Positions 1 to 8,755 of a stretch of 64,000 nucleotides of DNA are shown one piece after another. A program made the translations under genes and the position numbers. Under the pieces are notes generated by a model. It saw nothing but the letters and a program-made list of their open reading frames with translations, was not told the origin of the DNA and did no database searches. Source of the stretch: Roseiarcus sp963709655 (lineage in GTDB: Bacteria > Pseudomonadota > Alphaproteobacteria > Rhizobiales > Beijerinckiaceae); NCBI GenBank assembly GCA_963709655.1, contig CAVPXF010000053.1:372001-436000 (forward strand), given 5' to 3'. Numbering within the stretch: position 1 is the first letter of the stretch; every line of letters begins with the position of its first letter.

Positions 1-860
1 GCGCCGTAGCCGAGCGTCGACAGCGCGGCGGCGACGTTGGCGAAGCGCGCGGCGGCGAAGGGGTCGGCGGTGCGGACGAACTCGGCGAGGAACGCGCCGT
101 CGAAGCAATCGCCCGCGCCGGTCGCGTCCACGGCCGAGACCGGGAACGGGGCCAGCCGCTCGCGCCTTGCCGCGGTCGCCGCGAGCGCCCCGGCCTTGCC
201 GAGCTTCACCACCACGAGGCGCGCGCCGAGCCGGAGATAGAAGTCGGCGATGGCGTCCGGGTCGGTGAGCCCCGCAAGCTCGCGGGCGTCGTCGAGCCCC
301 GGCAGGGCGATGTCTGACGACCGCATCGCCTCGTGGATGACCGCCCGCGCCCGCCGCAGCGGCCACAGCTTTAAGCGCAGGTTCGGATCGTAGGCGACGA
401 GCCGCTTGGCGTCGCGGGCGATGTCGATGGCGGCGAAGACGGCGTCGGCGGCCGAGGACGAGATCGCCTGGCTGATGCCCGACACATGCAGGATCTGCGT
501 CGCCCGGATGCGGTCGACCGGCAGGTCGCTTTCGGCGATCCGGCTCGCCGCGGACCCCGCGCGCATATAGGAGAACTGATGTCCGTCCGGCCCATGGGTG
601 ACGAAGTAGAGCCCGGTATGGGCGCCGCCGTTGATAACGACCCGGCTCGCGTCCACCCCCTCCTTCAGCCACAGCTCGGTCAGCGCCTGCCCGAAGGCGT
701 CGGCGCCGACGGCAGTGAAATAGGCGGCGTCGGCGCCGAGCCGGGCCGCGGCGATCATGGCGTTCGACGTGTCGCCGCCAAAGCCCTGCAGGAAGGGCGC
801 GCCGTCGGCGGCCTGGTTCAGTTCGACCAGCGGCTCGCCGATCGCCATGAGGTCCGCCAT
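1..860 (-). CDS. PfkB-family sugar kinase (2-keto-3-deoxygluconate kinase-like), partial
   Basis: ATP-dependent carbohydrate kinase of the ribokinase/PfkB fold, predicted to phosphorylate a sugar or sugar acid in the cytoplasm. Read on the minus strand from ATG at 860 (preceded by GAGGTGAG), it opens with a substrate-binding segment containing GGDTSN, followed later by YDPNLR and the PfkB signature DATGAGDCFDGAF, which holds the catalytic Asp and the anion-hole glycines. About 286 codons are visible and the 3' end runs off the window start. It starts 2 bases past the lysE stop, so it is the last visible gene of a terC-lysE-kinase operon. The KDG kinase assignment rests on overall resemblance; fructokinase or another PfkB kinase is possible. 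Confidence 0.85.
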   Translation of the reverse strand, partial: MADLMAIGEPLVELNQAADGAPFLQGFGGDTSNAMIAAARLGADAAYFTAVGADAFGQALTELWLKEGVDASRVVINGGAHTGLYFVTHGPDGHQFSYMRAGSAASRIAESDLPVDRIRATQILHVSGISQAISSSAADAVFAAIDIARDAKRLVAYDPNLRLKLWPLRRARAVIHEAMRSSDIALPGLDDARELAGLTDPDAIADFYLRLGARLVVVKLGKAGALAATAARRERLAPFPVSAVDATGAGDCFDGAFLAEFVRTADPFAAARFANVAAALSTLGYG

Positions 861-862
861 GC

Positions 863-1471
863 TCACCTCGTCGCCACCGCGACCGCGACCCCGGCCATCA
901 GCCCGCCGGCGGCGCGGTGGACGATCCGCATGGCCTTGGCCGAGCGGAAGAGGGCGCGCGCCCGGTTTGCCGCGAGCGCGTAGGCCGCGAGGGTCGAGGC
1001 GAGCACGGGAGCGCAGACTGCCGCGAGCTCGAGAAGCCGGAGCGGCGTCAGGCTCTTCACGTCGACCACGAGGGGCATGATCGACAGGAAGAACACCATG
1101 ACCTTCGGATTGCCGAGGGTCAGCGACAGCGAACCGAAGAAGGCGCGAAAGCCCCGCGAGGCCGGTGGCGGCGCCTCGCCGCGGGCGGCCGGCGCGGTCG
1201 CGGTCCGCCAGGCGAGAGTGAGGAGATAGGCGGCGCCCGCGTATTTGATGGCCGTGAAGGCGCCGGCGAAGGTGTCGGCAAGCGCGGCGAGGCCCGTCCC
1301 GGCGACGATGAGCCAGATCACGTCGCCGACCACGTAACCGGCGATGAACGGGGCGACGCCGGCGAGCCCGTAGGCGATCACCCGCGCCACCAGCGCCGCA
1401 AGGCCCGGACCGGGTGTCGCGGCTGCGGCGAAATAGACGGCGGCGAACAGAACGAACGAACCGAGCGTCAT
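863..1471 (-). CDS. LysE/RhtB-family exporter
   Basis: Inner-membrane protein of 202 residues of the LysE/RhtB amino-acid and metabolite efflux family. The N-terminus carries the family hallmark ATPGPG at about residues 19-24 and the sequence forms roughly six hydrophobic segments; GNPKVMVFF near the middle is also typical. The start ATG at 1471 overlaps the terC stop (ATGA, 4 bases), showing translational coupling. The substrate cannot be read from the sequence. The first 28 aa are hydrophobic and act as the first membrane segment rather than a cleaved signal peptide. Confidence 0.9.
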   Translation of the reverse strand: MTLGSFVLFAAVYFAAAATPGPGLAALVARVIAYGLAGVAPFIAGYVVGDVIWLIVAGTGLAALADTFAGAFTAIKYAGAAYLLTLAWRTATAPAARGEAPPPASRGFRAFFGSLSLTLGNPKVMVFFLSIMPLVVDVKSLTPLRLLELAAVCAPVLASTLAAYALAANRARALFRSAKAMRIVHRAAGGLMAGVAVAVATR

Positions 1472-2202
1472 GGAGATTTCCGGGTTTTGCGCCGGGCGAG
1501 GGTGTTCAGCCCCTCGACCAGCGACGAAAAGAACATCGCCGCGTAAACATAACCCCTTTCGATGTGGAAGCCGAAGCCGTCGGCGATCAGCGTCATGCCG
1601 ATCATCAAAAGAAAGCTCAAGGCCAGCATCAAGACGGTCGGGTTGCGTTGCACGAACTGGCCGAGCGGCCCGGAGGCGACCATCATCAGAACGACGGCGA
1701 CGACGACGGCGATCACCATGATCGGGAACTCGCCCGTCATGCCGACCGCGGTGATGATGCTGTCGACCGAAAAGACGATGTCGATCATCACGATCTGGAT
1801 GAGGGCCGCGGCCACGCCGAGCCGCGGCGCGGCGGACTGGCCCTCCTCCTCGGCGTTCGGGTCGACGCGCTCGTGGATCTCCCCGGTCGCCTTCCAGACC
1901 AGGAAGAGGCCGCCCGCCAGCAGCAAGAGATCGCGGGCCGAGAACGGATGACCGTAGACGGTCGCAAGCGGCGCCTTCAGGTGGACGATCTCGGCGGCGA
2001 AGGCGAGCAGGCCGAGGCGGAAGACAAGCGCCAGCGACAGGCCGAGGATGCGGGCGAACGTCCGGCGGCTCTGATCCACGCGGTTCGCCAGAATGGCGAT
2101 AAAGACGAGGTTGTCGACCCCGAGCACAATCTCCATGGCGATCAGGGTCGCCAGCGCCGCCCAGGCGGACGGATCGGCCACGAGCCGCTCCAGCGTGTCC
2201 AT
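1468..2202 (-). CDS. TerC-family integral membrane protein
   Basis: Polytopic membrane protein of 244 aa in the TerC/YgdQ family (Pfam TerC). The two family motifs with membrane-embedded acidic residues are present: GVDNLVFI at about residue 28 and FSVDSIITAVGM at about residue 143. Members are linked to metal-ion export, especially manganese, and to tellurium resistance, but the role of this copy is an inference. A strong ribosome-binding site AGGAAGGGG lies before ATG 2202. It is the first gene of the visible operon and overlaps lysE by 4 bases. Confidence 0.9.
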   Translation of the reverse strand: MDTLERLVADPSAWAALATLIAMEIVLGVDNLVFIAILANRVDQSRRTFARILGLSLALVFRLGLLAFAAEIVHLKAPLATVYGHPFSARDLLLLAGGLFLVWKATGEIHERVDPNAEEEGQSAAPRLGVAAALIQIVMIDIVFSVDSIITAVGMTGEFPIMVIAVVVAVVLMMVASGPLGQFVQRNPTVLMLALSFLLMIGMTLIADGFGFHIERGYVYAAMFFSSLVEGLNTLARRKTRKSP

Positions 2203-2401
2203 GGCGGCGCCCCTTCCTGGCCAAGCCCCCGCCTGGCGCGGCCTTGCGCGCCGGCGAAGACCTCATAAGGCGCGGCGCGCCGCCTTTCCAGCCGCGTCGC
2301 GACGGGGCGTCTCAATGGGCTCGTCATTCGGGATCGGCGCGGCTCCTGGCGGTCGCTTGGTACGAGATTGATCGAGCCACGCCGGCCGCCCGTGTCGCCT
2401 C

Positions 2402-2433
2402 AAAAAAGGAGGGCCGCACAATGGCGGCCCTCC
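2402..2433 (-). terminator. Rho-independent terminator of the PEP-CTERM gene
   Basis: On the minus strand a perfect 10-bp stem (GGAGGGCCGC with GCGGCCCTCC) closes a 6-base loop and is followed by a run of six T. It sits about 50 bases past the stop of the minus-strand gene ending at 2486, as expected for an intrinsic terminator. Confidence 0.85.
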
Positions 2434-2485
2434 CCTCCCCTTCCCCCGGGGACGCCAGCGTACCCCTGGCAAGGCGGAACGGCGG

Positions 2486-2827
2486 TCAGGCGAGCGCCCT
2501 CGCCAGGCGATCGCGGCGGCCGCGCGCGACGCCGGCACAGGCGAGCCCGGCGAAGCCGAGGCCGAGCATGGCCCAGGTCGTCGGCTCGGGAACCGCGCCG
2601 ACCTCGACCTTTTCAACGCCCCAGCCCTCGTCGCCGAGGCCCTGGAAGCCGGCAGGATTGGGCGCCGGAAGGCTCGTGTAGGTGAAGACCAGCGTATTGA
2701 GACCCGCCTGGAGCGGCAGCACGTCGCCGAACGTGATGGTCGGCCCGGAATAGACGGTTCCAGCGTCGGCCGAAGCGGCGATGAGGAGCATCGGCGCAAG
2801 CGCCGCGACAATGGCGAAGCGTGCCAT
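2486..2827 (-). CDS. PEP-CTERM sorting-domain protein
   Basis: Small exported protein of 113 aa. It has an N-terminal signal peptide (about residues 1-22, cleavage near SADA-G), a short middle part, and a C-terminal PEP-CTERM tail: VPEPTTWAMLGLG starting near residue 79, a hydrophobic helix, then an Arg-rich end (GRRDR). Such tails are recognised by exosortase (EpsH/XrtA systems) and usually mark surface or exopolysaccharide-associated proteins. No exosortase or PEP-CTERM polysaccharide cluster is visible nearby. It stands alone with its own terminator at 2402-2433. The middle part has no recognisable domain. Confidence 0.85.
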   Translation of the reverse strand: MARFAIVAALAPMLLIAASADAGTVYSGPTITFGDVLPLQAGLNTLVFTYTSLPAPNPAGFQGLGDEGWGVEKVEVGAVPEPTTWAMLGLGFAGLACAGVARGRRDRLARALA

Positions 2828-2976
2828 GGTGAAGCGAACCCCATAAGAATTGACTTTCCGACCCTCGGCCGGAAGGAATTGGTTTCAGTGATTGAAATAT
2901 AAAAACGCGGCGGCGAGCGTCAAACTGAACCCGCCATTAACCTTTCGTGGAAAGGATCGTTCTTCACTTTTCCTCG

Positions 2977-4086
2977 TTACTTCCCTTCGAGCCGCTGGAT
3001 CATTCGCCAGACGGCGTCGACCTGGACCCCTTTTTTCGTCAGGTATTGGGAGTCGCCGCTGTAGCCCCACCAGTTCCAGCAGCCTTGCGGGTTGAGCGCA
3101 GACATCCCGGTCAGCCATAGGCTCGACGGGATTTCCGCCATGTTGGTCGCGTGCGCCTGCGGATAAAGGACGACGATCCGGTTGGCGTCCGCCCATTGGT
3201 TGAGGCCGATCCGGGTGTAGAACTTGTCGCCGAGCGTTTCGGCCGATTGCAAGCAACCGTGGAAAGCGACCTGCAGCCGGCAGGGCTCGGCCGCCCCGGC
3301 CTCGCAGGCTGTCGGAACATAGAGATAGCCGGTCTTCGACAGGCCGTTCGCGGCCGTGGCCTTGTCTGGGACGAACTCGGTCTGGTCGAAAGCGACGATA
3401 CGGCCGGTCGCCGCCGCCGCGGGCGGCGTGAGGCCGGCCCCATAGATGGCCCTCAGCTCGGCGCCGGACTGGTCGTAACCGCAATCGTCGATGTAGGGGG
3501 AAGCGTTGGCGGAGCAGGCCCCGCCGTAGTTCGTCGTCACCCAGGAATGGCCGGCGTCGGCGGCCGGCCCGCTGTGGTCCTCGAACACGATGTTGGCCGC
3601 CGGAACCCCGAGGGCGAGGTAGAGCGCCTCCGCGGTCTCGACCGTCGCCGAATTGACGACGGAATCCGACGCCCCGGTGAAGAAGTAGAGCCTCGCGCGG
3701 TTGACGTTCGCCGGCGGGTCGATCCATCCCTTGGCGGCGAGCTTGTCGATCGTCTTTTTGTACGTCTTCGCGTCGCCGAGCAGGAACGGGACCGTCATGC
3801 AGTCGCCGACGGCCTGCGAGGCGAGCGCGACCACGCCGTCCGATTCCACGTCCGCGACCGCGCAGCCGTAGAGCCCGCCGGCGATCATCGCCGCCCCCAT
3901 CACGTCCGCGGAATGGGCGATGTGGATCTGGTTCGCCATGAAGGCGCCGGACGAAATGCCGGCGACCGAGACCTGAGCCGGGTCGATCAGCAGGGCGCCG
4001 AGCCGCTCCGCCGCGCCCGCGTCCGCGGCATAGGCGAGCGCCAGCAGGGCGGCGGCGAAGCGGGCGTTTCGTCGACATGCGGGCAT
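2977..4086 (-). CDS. Extracellular PHB depolymerase-like esterase
   Basis: Secreted alpha/beta-hydrolase of 369 aa related to poly(3-hydroxybutyrate) depolymerases. A signal peptide covers about residues 1-26. The nucleophile elbow GISSG (residues 43-47, Ser45) matches the lipase-box variant of these enzymes, and FHGCLQS followed by NRIVVLYPQA is a conserved block of the esterase PHB depolymerase family. C-terminal WNWWGY aromatic residues are typical of polymer binding in the family. Substrate could be PHB or another polyester or aryl ester. It stands as a single gene between the PEP-CTERM gene and the molybdenum locus. Confidence 0.85.
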   Translation of the reverse strand: MPACRRNARFAAALLALAYAADAGAAERLGALLIDPAQVSVAGISSGAFMANQIHIAHSADVMGAAMIAGGLYGCAVADVESDGVVALASQAVGDCMTVPFLLGDAKTYKKTIDKLAAKGWIDPPANVNRARLYFFTGASDSVVNSATVETAEALYLALGVPAANIVFEDHSGPAADAGHSWVTTNYGGACSANASPYIDDCGYDQSGAELRAIYGAGLTPPAAAATGRIVAFDQTEFVPDKATAANGLSKTGYLYVPTACEAGAAEPCRLQVAFHGCLQSAETLGDKFYTRIGLNQWADANRIVVLYPQAHATNMAEIPSSLWLTGMSALNPQGCWNWWGYSGDSQYLTKKGVQVDAVWRMIQRLEGK

Positions 4087-4183
4087 GCGCTGTCCTCAAG
4101 CCGCCGCGGGTCGCGGCTTTCGCGTTTCAGCTTACGCCGCGTATGCCGGTCCGCAATCGAGCGATCGACAAAATCGTCCTGCG

Positions 4184-5011
4184 CTAGGCCGGCCGCGCCC
4201 CGGTGCGAATGATCGTGCCGACGTGCTCGCCACGCAGCGCGGCGGTGAGCCGGCCGGGCACGAGCCCGTTGACGAGTTGCACGCGCCCGATGTGGCGCGC
4301 CGTCGCCATGACTTTCAGTAGCTCGCGGTCGAACGGCAGGGCGCCCTCGAGCTTCGCAAGGTCGGCCGCGCTCGTTTCGCGCAGGAGCTTCGCCTTTTTC
4401 CCGTTGGGCCCGTTCGGATCGGCGTCGTAGACGCCGTCAACGTCCTCCACGATCGTCAGTCCCGCCGCGCCGAGCGCGTCGGCGAGTAGGAAGGCGCCCG
4501 TGTCGGCGCGGTGGATCGGAAGACGGGAATTGGGGAACTCGTGATGGTGGAACGGCGGAAACGCGCTGCCGACGACCGCTCGGGCCGCGGTGAGATGGTT
4601 CGCAAGCCGCGTGGCGATGGTTTCGTGCTCGATATAGGCCACCCCCTCGGGGGCAAGCAGCGACGCGAGAATATGGCCGTTCTGTCCGGCCTCGCTCGCG
4701 GCGAGCGGCGCGAGCGAGCCGACCGGCAGGCCGAGGTCGAGGCCGACGCTGTAAAGATGGCGGGCGCGAATTCCGGCGCCCGTCAGGATCAGCAGGCGAT
4801 GCTCGGGCAGGAGCTTGCGCAGCTCCTCGACGAGCGGAAGGATCGCTTCGGGACCGCGATCCATGATCGAGCGGCCGCCGATCTTCACGACCTGCACCCA
4901 GGGAAGGAGGCGGATCGGGCGGACGCCGGCGACGGGCCGGGTCAGGCTGGCGTCGAGAAGCGTCTGGCGCGCGAGCGGAGACGCGACATGCTTGGCGGTG
5001 TTGGCGGACAT
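4184..5011 (-). CDS. mosA: Molybdenum storage protein subunit alpha
   Basis: 275-aa subunit of the molybdenum/tungsten storage protein (MoSto), a cytoplasmic hexamer (alpha3 beta3) with an amino-acid-kinase (UMP-kinase-like) fold that binds ATP and packs molybdate as polyoxomolybdate clusters. The sequence closely follows the Azotobacter vinelandii MosA as I remember it, including HVASPLARQTL at the N-terminus, VVKIGGRSIMDRG, ILTGAGIRARH, and AFPPFHHHEFP, a His-rich loop that contributes to metal-cluster binding. It begins 11 bases after mosB, so the two are co-transcribed. Start ATG 5011 matches the family N-terminus. Confidence 0.95.
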   Translation of the reverse strand: MSANTAKHVASPLARQTLLDASLTRPVAGVRPIRLLPWVQVVKIGGRSIMDRGPEAILPLVEELRKLLPEHRLLILTGAGIRARHLYSVGLDLGLPVGSLAPLAASEAGQNGHILASLLAPEGVAYIEHETIATRLANHLTAARAVVGSAFPPFHHHEFPNSRLPIHRADTGAFLLADALGAAGLTIVEDVDGVYDADPNGPNGKKAKLLRETSAADLAKLEGALPFDRELLKVMATARHIGRVQLVNGLVPGRLTAALRGEHVGTIIRTGARPA

Positions 5012-5022
5012 GGGGCTAGCTC

Positions 5023-5835
5023 TCAGCTTGCGGTGATGATGGTGCCGACGTGCTCACCGGCGAGCGCGCGGGTGAGGGCGCCCGGAACAAGGCCGTTGAC
5101 GACCTGCACCTCGCGCACATGGCGGGCCGCCTTGAGGAGGTCGAGCATCGGGAACTCGAGGATCGAGTCCTGCAGCCCCTGCCCCTTCATCTCGTCGACC
5201 GAGATTTTCGGGATGAACTTGGCGTTCTTGGCCGTCTTCGGGTTCGCGTCATAGAGACCGTTCTCGTCCTTGACGAAGATCATCGCCTTGCAGCCGAAAT
5301 GCTCGGCGACCAGGAAGCAACCGGCGTCGGTGCGATAGGGCGGAATGAGGCTCTCGGGCGCCGGCGGCGTCCAGAGGCCGTAAGGCGGCATGCCGCTGAA
5401 GACGACGGCGTTGACCTCCGCAAGGAAGAGCGGCACCGAGGAAAGCCCGGCGCTGCTGACCGCCGAGATGCCGTGCTTGGCGAGGAGCTGGCCCAGCATC
5501 GCCGCGTTCTGGTCGGCGACCGAGGCGCCGAGTTGCGACAGCACGCCGGCCGGCAAGTTCAGCGCCGCCGCAATCGAATAGAGATGCCGGGCGCGGGTAC
5601 CGGCGCCGGTGCCGATCAGCATGGTGTGGGACTTGCGCGCGGCGACGATCTCGTCGACCAGTGGATAGACGGCGGCGCGGCCGCGGTCGATAACGCTCTG
5701 GCCCCCGATCTTGATCACCGTCGCGTCCGGCAGGATGCGGAAGTCCGGCGCCTTCTCGGTCGCCGCCTGAAGCTCAGGATCGGTCAGCGATCGCTGCATG
5801 AGGAGCTTTTCGAGCTCCGCCGTCGTGTGTGCCAT
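5023..5835 (-). CDS. mosB: Molybdenum storage protein subunit beta
   Basis: 270-aa partner of MosA with the same amino-acid-kinase fold. Landmarks are ELLMQRSLTDP-like N-terminus (here EKLLMQRSLTDP), VIKIGGQSVIDRG, LIGTGAGTRARH, VADQNAAMLGQLLA, MPPYGLW and PPYRTDAG, all nearly identical to the Azotobacter beta subunit by recall. The longer reading frame to 5874 is rejected because ATG 5835 follows AGGAAGG and gives the family's N-terminus MAHTTAELE. It lies directly downstream of modC (75 bases), on the same strand, so uptake and storage may be transcribed together. Confidence 0.95.
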   Translation of the reverse strand: MAHTTAELEKLLMQRSLTDPELQAATEKAPDFRILPDATVIKIGGQSVIDRGRAAVYPLVDEIVAARKSHTMLIGTGAGTRARHLYSIAAALNLPAGVLSQLGASVADQNAAMLGQLLAKHGISAVSSAGLSSVPLFLAEVNAVVFSGMPPYGLWTPPAPESLIPPYRTDAGCFLVAEHFGCKAMIFVKDENGLYDANPKTAKNAKFIPKISVDEMKGQGLQDSILEFPMLDLLKAARHVREVQVVNGLVPGALTRALAGEHVGTIITAS

Positions 5836-5909
5836 TATGACCTTCCTCGCCTCTATACAATTCCGTCGATGCACCGTTCAGCGCCGGCTCGCAAGCTCCA
5901 ATCCGCGCG

Positions 5910-7019
5910 CTAATCCCCGCGGCCGGGGCCGAGCGCGACGGCCTTGACCTGGACGTAGATTGTCGCGCCATCTGCGAGCCCGAGCTGGTCCCAGGCCTTG
6001 CGGGTCAGCCGGGATAAGAGGCGCGCCCCTGCCCCGTCCGCGCCTAGGGCCACCACCGCAACGATCTCGTTCGCGTCGACAGGCTTGGCCTGGACGATGC
6101 GGCCACGCCCGACGTTGAGGATCGAGGTCTCGCCGGGCGGCTCACGCGCGAGACTCACGTCGCTGGCGATGACCCGAACGCGGCGGCGTTCGCCGACCGT
6201 GGCGGAGGCGGCCGGCTCGACGAAGCGGCCGCCGCGGACGCCCACCGTCACAAGGCCATAGGCGGCGTCGTATGCCTCGACGGTCGCTTCCAGCGTGACC
6301 GCCGCGCCGCGGCCCATCGCCAGCGGCAGCGAGGGGTCGCTCTGCAGGTCGGCAAGCGGTCCGGAGGCGACAATATGGCCGTTTTCCAGCAGGATCACAG
6401 TGTCCGCCAGCCGCTCAACCTCGGTGAGGTCATGCGTGATGTAGAAGATCGGCAGGGAGAAGTGATCGCGCAGTTTCTCGATGAACGGCAAAATCTCGGC
6501 CTTCGTCTTGCGGTCAAGCGCCGAGAGCGGCTCGTCCATCAGCAGGAGTTTGGGCTGGGTCATCAGGGCGCGGCCGATGCCGACCCGCTGACGTTCGCCC
6601 CCCGAGAGATTGCCCGGCGACCGGTCGAGCAGCGCCCCGACGCCAAGCAGGTCCACCACCTCATCGAAGTCGATCGCCGGCCGATCGGTCGGCGGCTTGG
6701 GCGGCGCGCCGAAAAGCAGGTTCCGCCGCACCGAAATGTGCGGAAAGAGGCTCGCTTCCTGAAAGACGTAGCCGAGCGGGCGCCTGTAGGTCGGCAGGAA
6801 CGCTCGGTCCCGATCCTGCCAGATCTCGCCGTCGATATCGAAGTAGCCGTCCTTGACCCGGATCAGCCCCGCGATGCACCTGAGCACCGTCGTCTTGCCG
6901 CAGCCTGACGGGCCAAACAACGCGGTGACGCCCCTGGCGGGAACCTCGAAGGCCGTATCGAGGGTGAATTTGCCAAGCGTGTTGTGAAACTCGGCCCGGA
7001 TCCGCTGGGGCTCGGTCAT
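5910..7019 (-). CDS. modC: Molybdate ABC transporter ATP-binding protein
   Basis: 369-aa ATPase that powers molybdate import. Walker A GPSGCGKTT is near residue 34, signature LSGGERQR near 132, Walker B LLLMDEPLSALD near 152, followed by the H-loop FYITHD. The C-terminal third carries a Mop/TOBE domain (VNVGRGRI-like core with VIASDVSLA), which in ModC binds molybdate for feedback regulation. ATG 7019 is chosen because it overlaps the modB stop as ATGA; the longer frame to 7121 would sit inside modB. Followed by mosBA. Confidence 0.95.
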   Translation of the reverse strand: MTEPQRIRAEFHNTLGKFTLDTAFEVPARGVTALFGPSGCGKTTVLRCIAGLIRVKDGYFDIDGEIWQDRDRAFLPTYRRPLGYVFQEASLFPHISVRRNLLFGAPPKPPTDRPAIDFDEVVDLLGVGALLDRSPGNLSGGERQRVGIGRALMTQPKLLLMDEPLSALDRKTKAEILPFIEKLRDHFSLPIFYITHDLTEVERLADTVILLENGHIVASGPLADLQSDPSLPLAMGRGAAVTLEATVEAYDAAYGLVTVGVRGGRFVEPAASATVGERRRVRVIASDVSLAREPPGETSILNVGRGRIVQAKPVDANEIVAVVALGADGAGARLLSRLTRKAWDQLGLADGATIYVQVKAVALGPGRGD

Positions 7020-7699
7020 CCTCCGCCCCCCGCGAAACGCTTCTGGATCAGGATCATCGAGAGGATCACGACAAAAGCGAACGCCACCATGCTCCCGGCG
7101 AGGACGTTCGCCTCCGTCCACCGCATGGTTTCTACGTAATCGAAGATCGCGGTCGACATGACCCGGGTGCGGCCGGGGATGTTGCCGCCGATCATCAGCA
7201 CCACGCCGAAATTGCCGACCGTGTGGGAGTATCCCAGCACCGCCCCTGAGAGAAAGCCGGGGCTAGCTAGTGGCAGCGCTACGCGCCAGAACGCCTGCCA
7301 CGGCGAGGCCCTCAAAGTCGCCGCCGCCTCGAGCGGACGGTCGCCCACGCTCTGGAAGGCGTTGCGGATCGGCTGCACGACCGTTGGCAGGGCAGAGAGG
7401 ACCGAGCCGATCACAAGGCCGGTAAAGGTGAAGGCAAGGGTGCGCGCGCCCCAAAGGCTCGCGATCCAGCCGCCCGGACCGTCAGGTCCAATCGAAATCA
7501 GGATGTAGAACCCGAGCACCGTCGGCGGCAGCACCATCGGCAACGAGACGATCGTCGCGACGATCTCCCGCCACTTCGCTTTGGAGCGCGCCAGCCACCA
7601 GGCCAGAGGCGTTGCGATCACCAGGAGCGCGAGGGTCGAGACGGTCGCCAGTTGCAGCGTCAGCTCGACCGGCGGCCACAGGTTGGCGAACGTGTCCAA
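7016..7699 (-). CDS. modB: Molybdate ABC transporter permease
   Basis: 227-aa inner-membrane permease with about five to six transmembrane helices. The cytoplasmic coupling loop EAAATLRASPW...ALPLASPG fits the EAA motif of ABC importers and is placed at about residues 135-165. It lies between modA (7 bases upstream) and modC (4-base overlap), the usual modABC order, so the three form one operon. Length matches the ModB family. Confidence 0.95.
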   Translation of the reverse strand: MDTFANLWPPVELTLQLATVSTLALLVIATPLAWWLARSKAKWREIVATIVSLPMVLPPTVLGFYILISIGPDGPGGWIASLWGARTLAFTFTGLVIGSVLSALPTVVQPIRNAFQSVGDRPLEAAATLRASPWQAFWRVALPLASPGFLSGAVLGYSHTVGNFGVVLMIGGNIPGRTRVMSTAIFDYVETMRWTEANVLAGSMVAFAFVVILSMILIQKRFAGGGG

Positions 7700-7706
7700 T
7701 TTGCAC

Positions 7707-8453
7707 TCACTCGAGCGCGTAGCCGAAGCGTTCGATCACCGCGCGGGCTTCCGGCCCCTTCAGGAAGGCCAGGAAAGCCTTGGCGGCCTCGCTGCCGGCG
7801 CCTGTTTTCAAGAGCACCGCGTCCTGCCGGATCGGCGAATGCAGCGAGTCGGGCACGAGCCAGCGCGTCCCTTCCGTGATCCCATAGAGCTGCGCCAGCG
7901 CCACGAATCCGAGTTCGGCGTTGCGCGTGTCGACGAACTGGAAGGCCTGCGCGATGCTGTTGCCCTGAACAATTTTGGGCTGAAGCGCGTCCCAGACGCC
8001 AAGGGCCTTCATCGTCTCGACCGCGGTGGCGCCATAAGGCGCCGAGGTCGGATTGGCGATCGAGATCCGCTTGAAGTTTCCCGCCTTCAGGGCGTCCTCG
8101 CCCTTAGACACGTCGACGACGCGGCTCCAGAGCACCAGCTTGCCGATCGCGTAGGTGAAGCGGCTGTCCGGAACGGCGAAGCCGTTCTCGACCGCGAGTC
8201 GCGGCCGCTCCTCGTCCGCCGAGAGGAAGACGTCGAACGGCGCGCTATGGCTGATCTGGGTGTAGAAGGCGCCGGAGGCGCCAGTGATCAGGATCGCCTC
8301 GTTTCCGGTCTTCTGCTTGAAGAGCGCGGCAATCTCTCGCGCGGGCTCGCCGAAATTGGCGGCGACAGCCACGCGCGTCTGAGCCGCCTCGACGGGGGCG
8401 GCGACGACGCCCAGCAAGAGGCAGAAGGCGGCGGCAATCGTCTTGAGTTTCAT
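7707..8453 (-). CDS. modA: Molybdate-binding periplasmic protein
   Basis: 248-aa substrate-binding protein of the ModABC importer. ATG 8453 is followed by a classic signal peptide (KLKTIAAAFCLLLG, cleavage near PVEAA-Q at about residue 24). The mature part contains VAVAANFGEPAREIA and TGASGAFYTQI, regions that form the oxyanion pocket in ModA, and FDVFLSADEERP, a family hallmark. The longer frame to 8516 is not used because it would bury the signal peptide. First gene of the operon, divergent from the Mop gene at 8756. Confidence 0.95.
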   Translation of the reverse strand: MKLKTIAAAFCLLLGVVAAPVEAAQTRVAVAANFGEPAREIAALFKQKTGNEAILITGASGAFYTQISHSAPFDVFLSADEERPRLAVENGFAVPDSRFTYAIGKLVLWSRVVDVSKGEDALKAGNFKRISIANPTSAPYGATAVETMKALGVWDALQPKIVQGNSIAQAFQFVDTRNAELGFVALAQLYGITEGTRWLVPDSLHSPIRQDAVLLKTGAGSEAAKAFLAFLKGPEARAVIERFGYALE

Positions 8454-8755
8454 GGCGCCCCACAGCTTTCCCGACATCGACGTTCGTCCGCTATCATCGA
8501 ATACATCGGGTTCCAAGCCAAGAGATTTGCATGAAGGCCGCTTTCAGGTTCTGGTCAAGCCGCCAGGACGCGCCACTTTCGCCGAGCGCCCCCGGCGCCG
8601 CGGCTGAGAGATCGCCACTTAGGGCGGCCTCCCGCGACGCCTCGTTCGCGCGCCTTCGCATCGCGCTTGCTCGCCATGAATCGCGGGCCTATCGTCGATC
8701 TTCCAAACAACAAGCGGATCGACCGGTCCTTGGTCGTCGACAGCGGGGCACTCTC
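8454..8755. promoter_or_regulatory. Divergent mod/mop control region with weak dyad
   Basis: About 300 bases separate modA (minus) from the Mop gene (plus) and hold no gene I can support. At 8489-8510 is an imperfect dyad, CTATCATCGAATACATCGGG-like, that loosely recalls ModE-type Mo-boxes (CGTTATAT...TACATAACG in E. coli). On the modA strand TTGGCT and GATGAT spaced 17 bases flank it as a possible promoter. This is an inference from position and partial pattern; the match is poor in the outer bases. Confidence 0.3.

Noticed and set aside
1414..2268. Long plus-strand open frame opposite terC and lysE
   Set aside because: It is the antisense shadow of terC/lysE in GC-rich DNA; highly charged His/Asp/Arg composition and no family resemblance.
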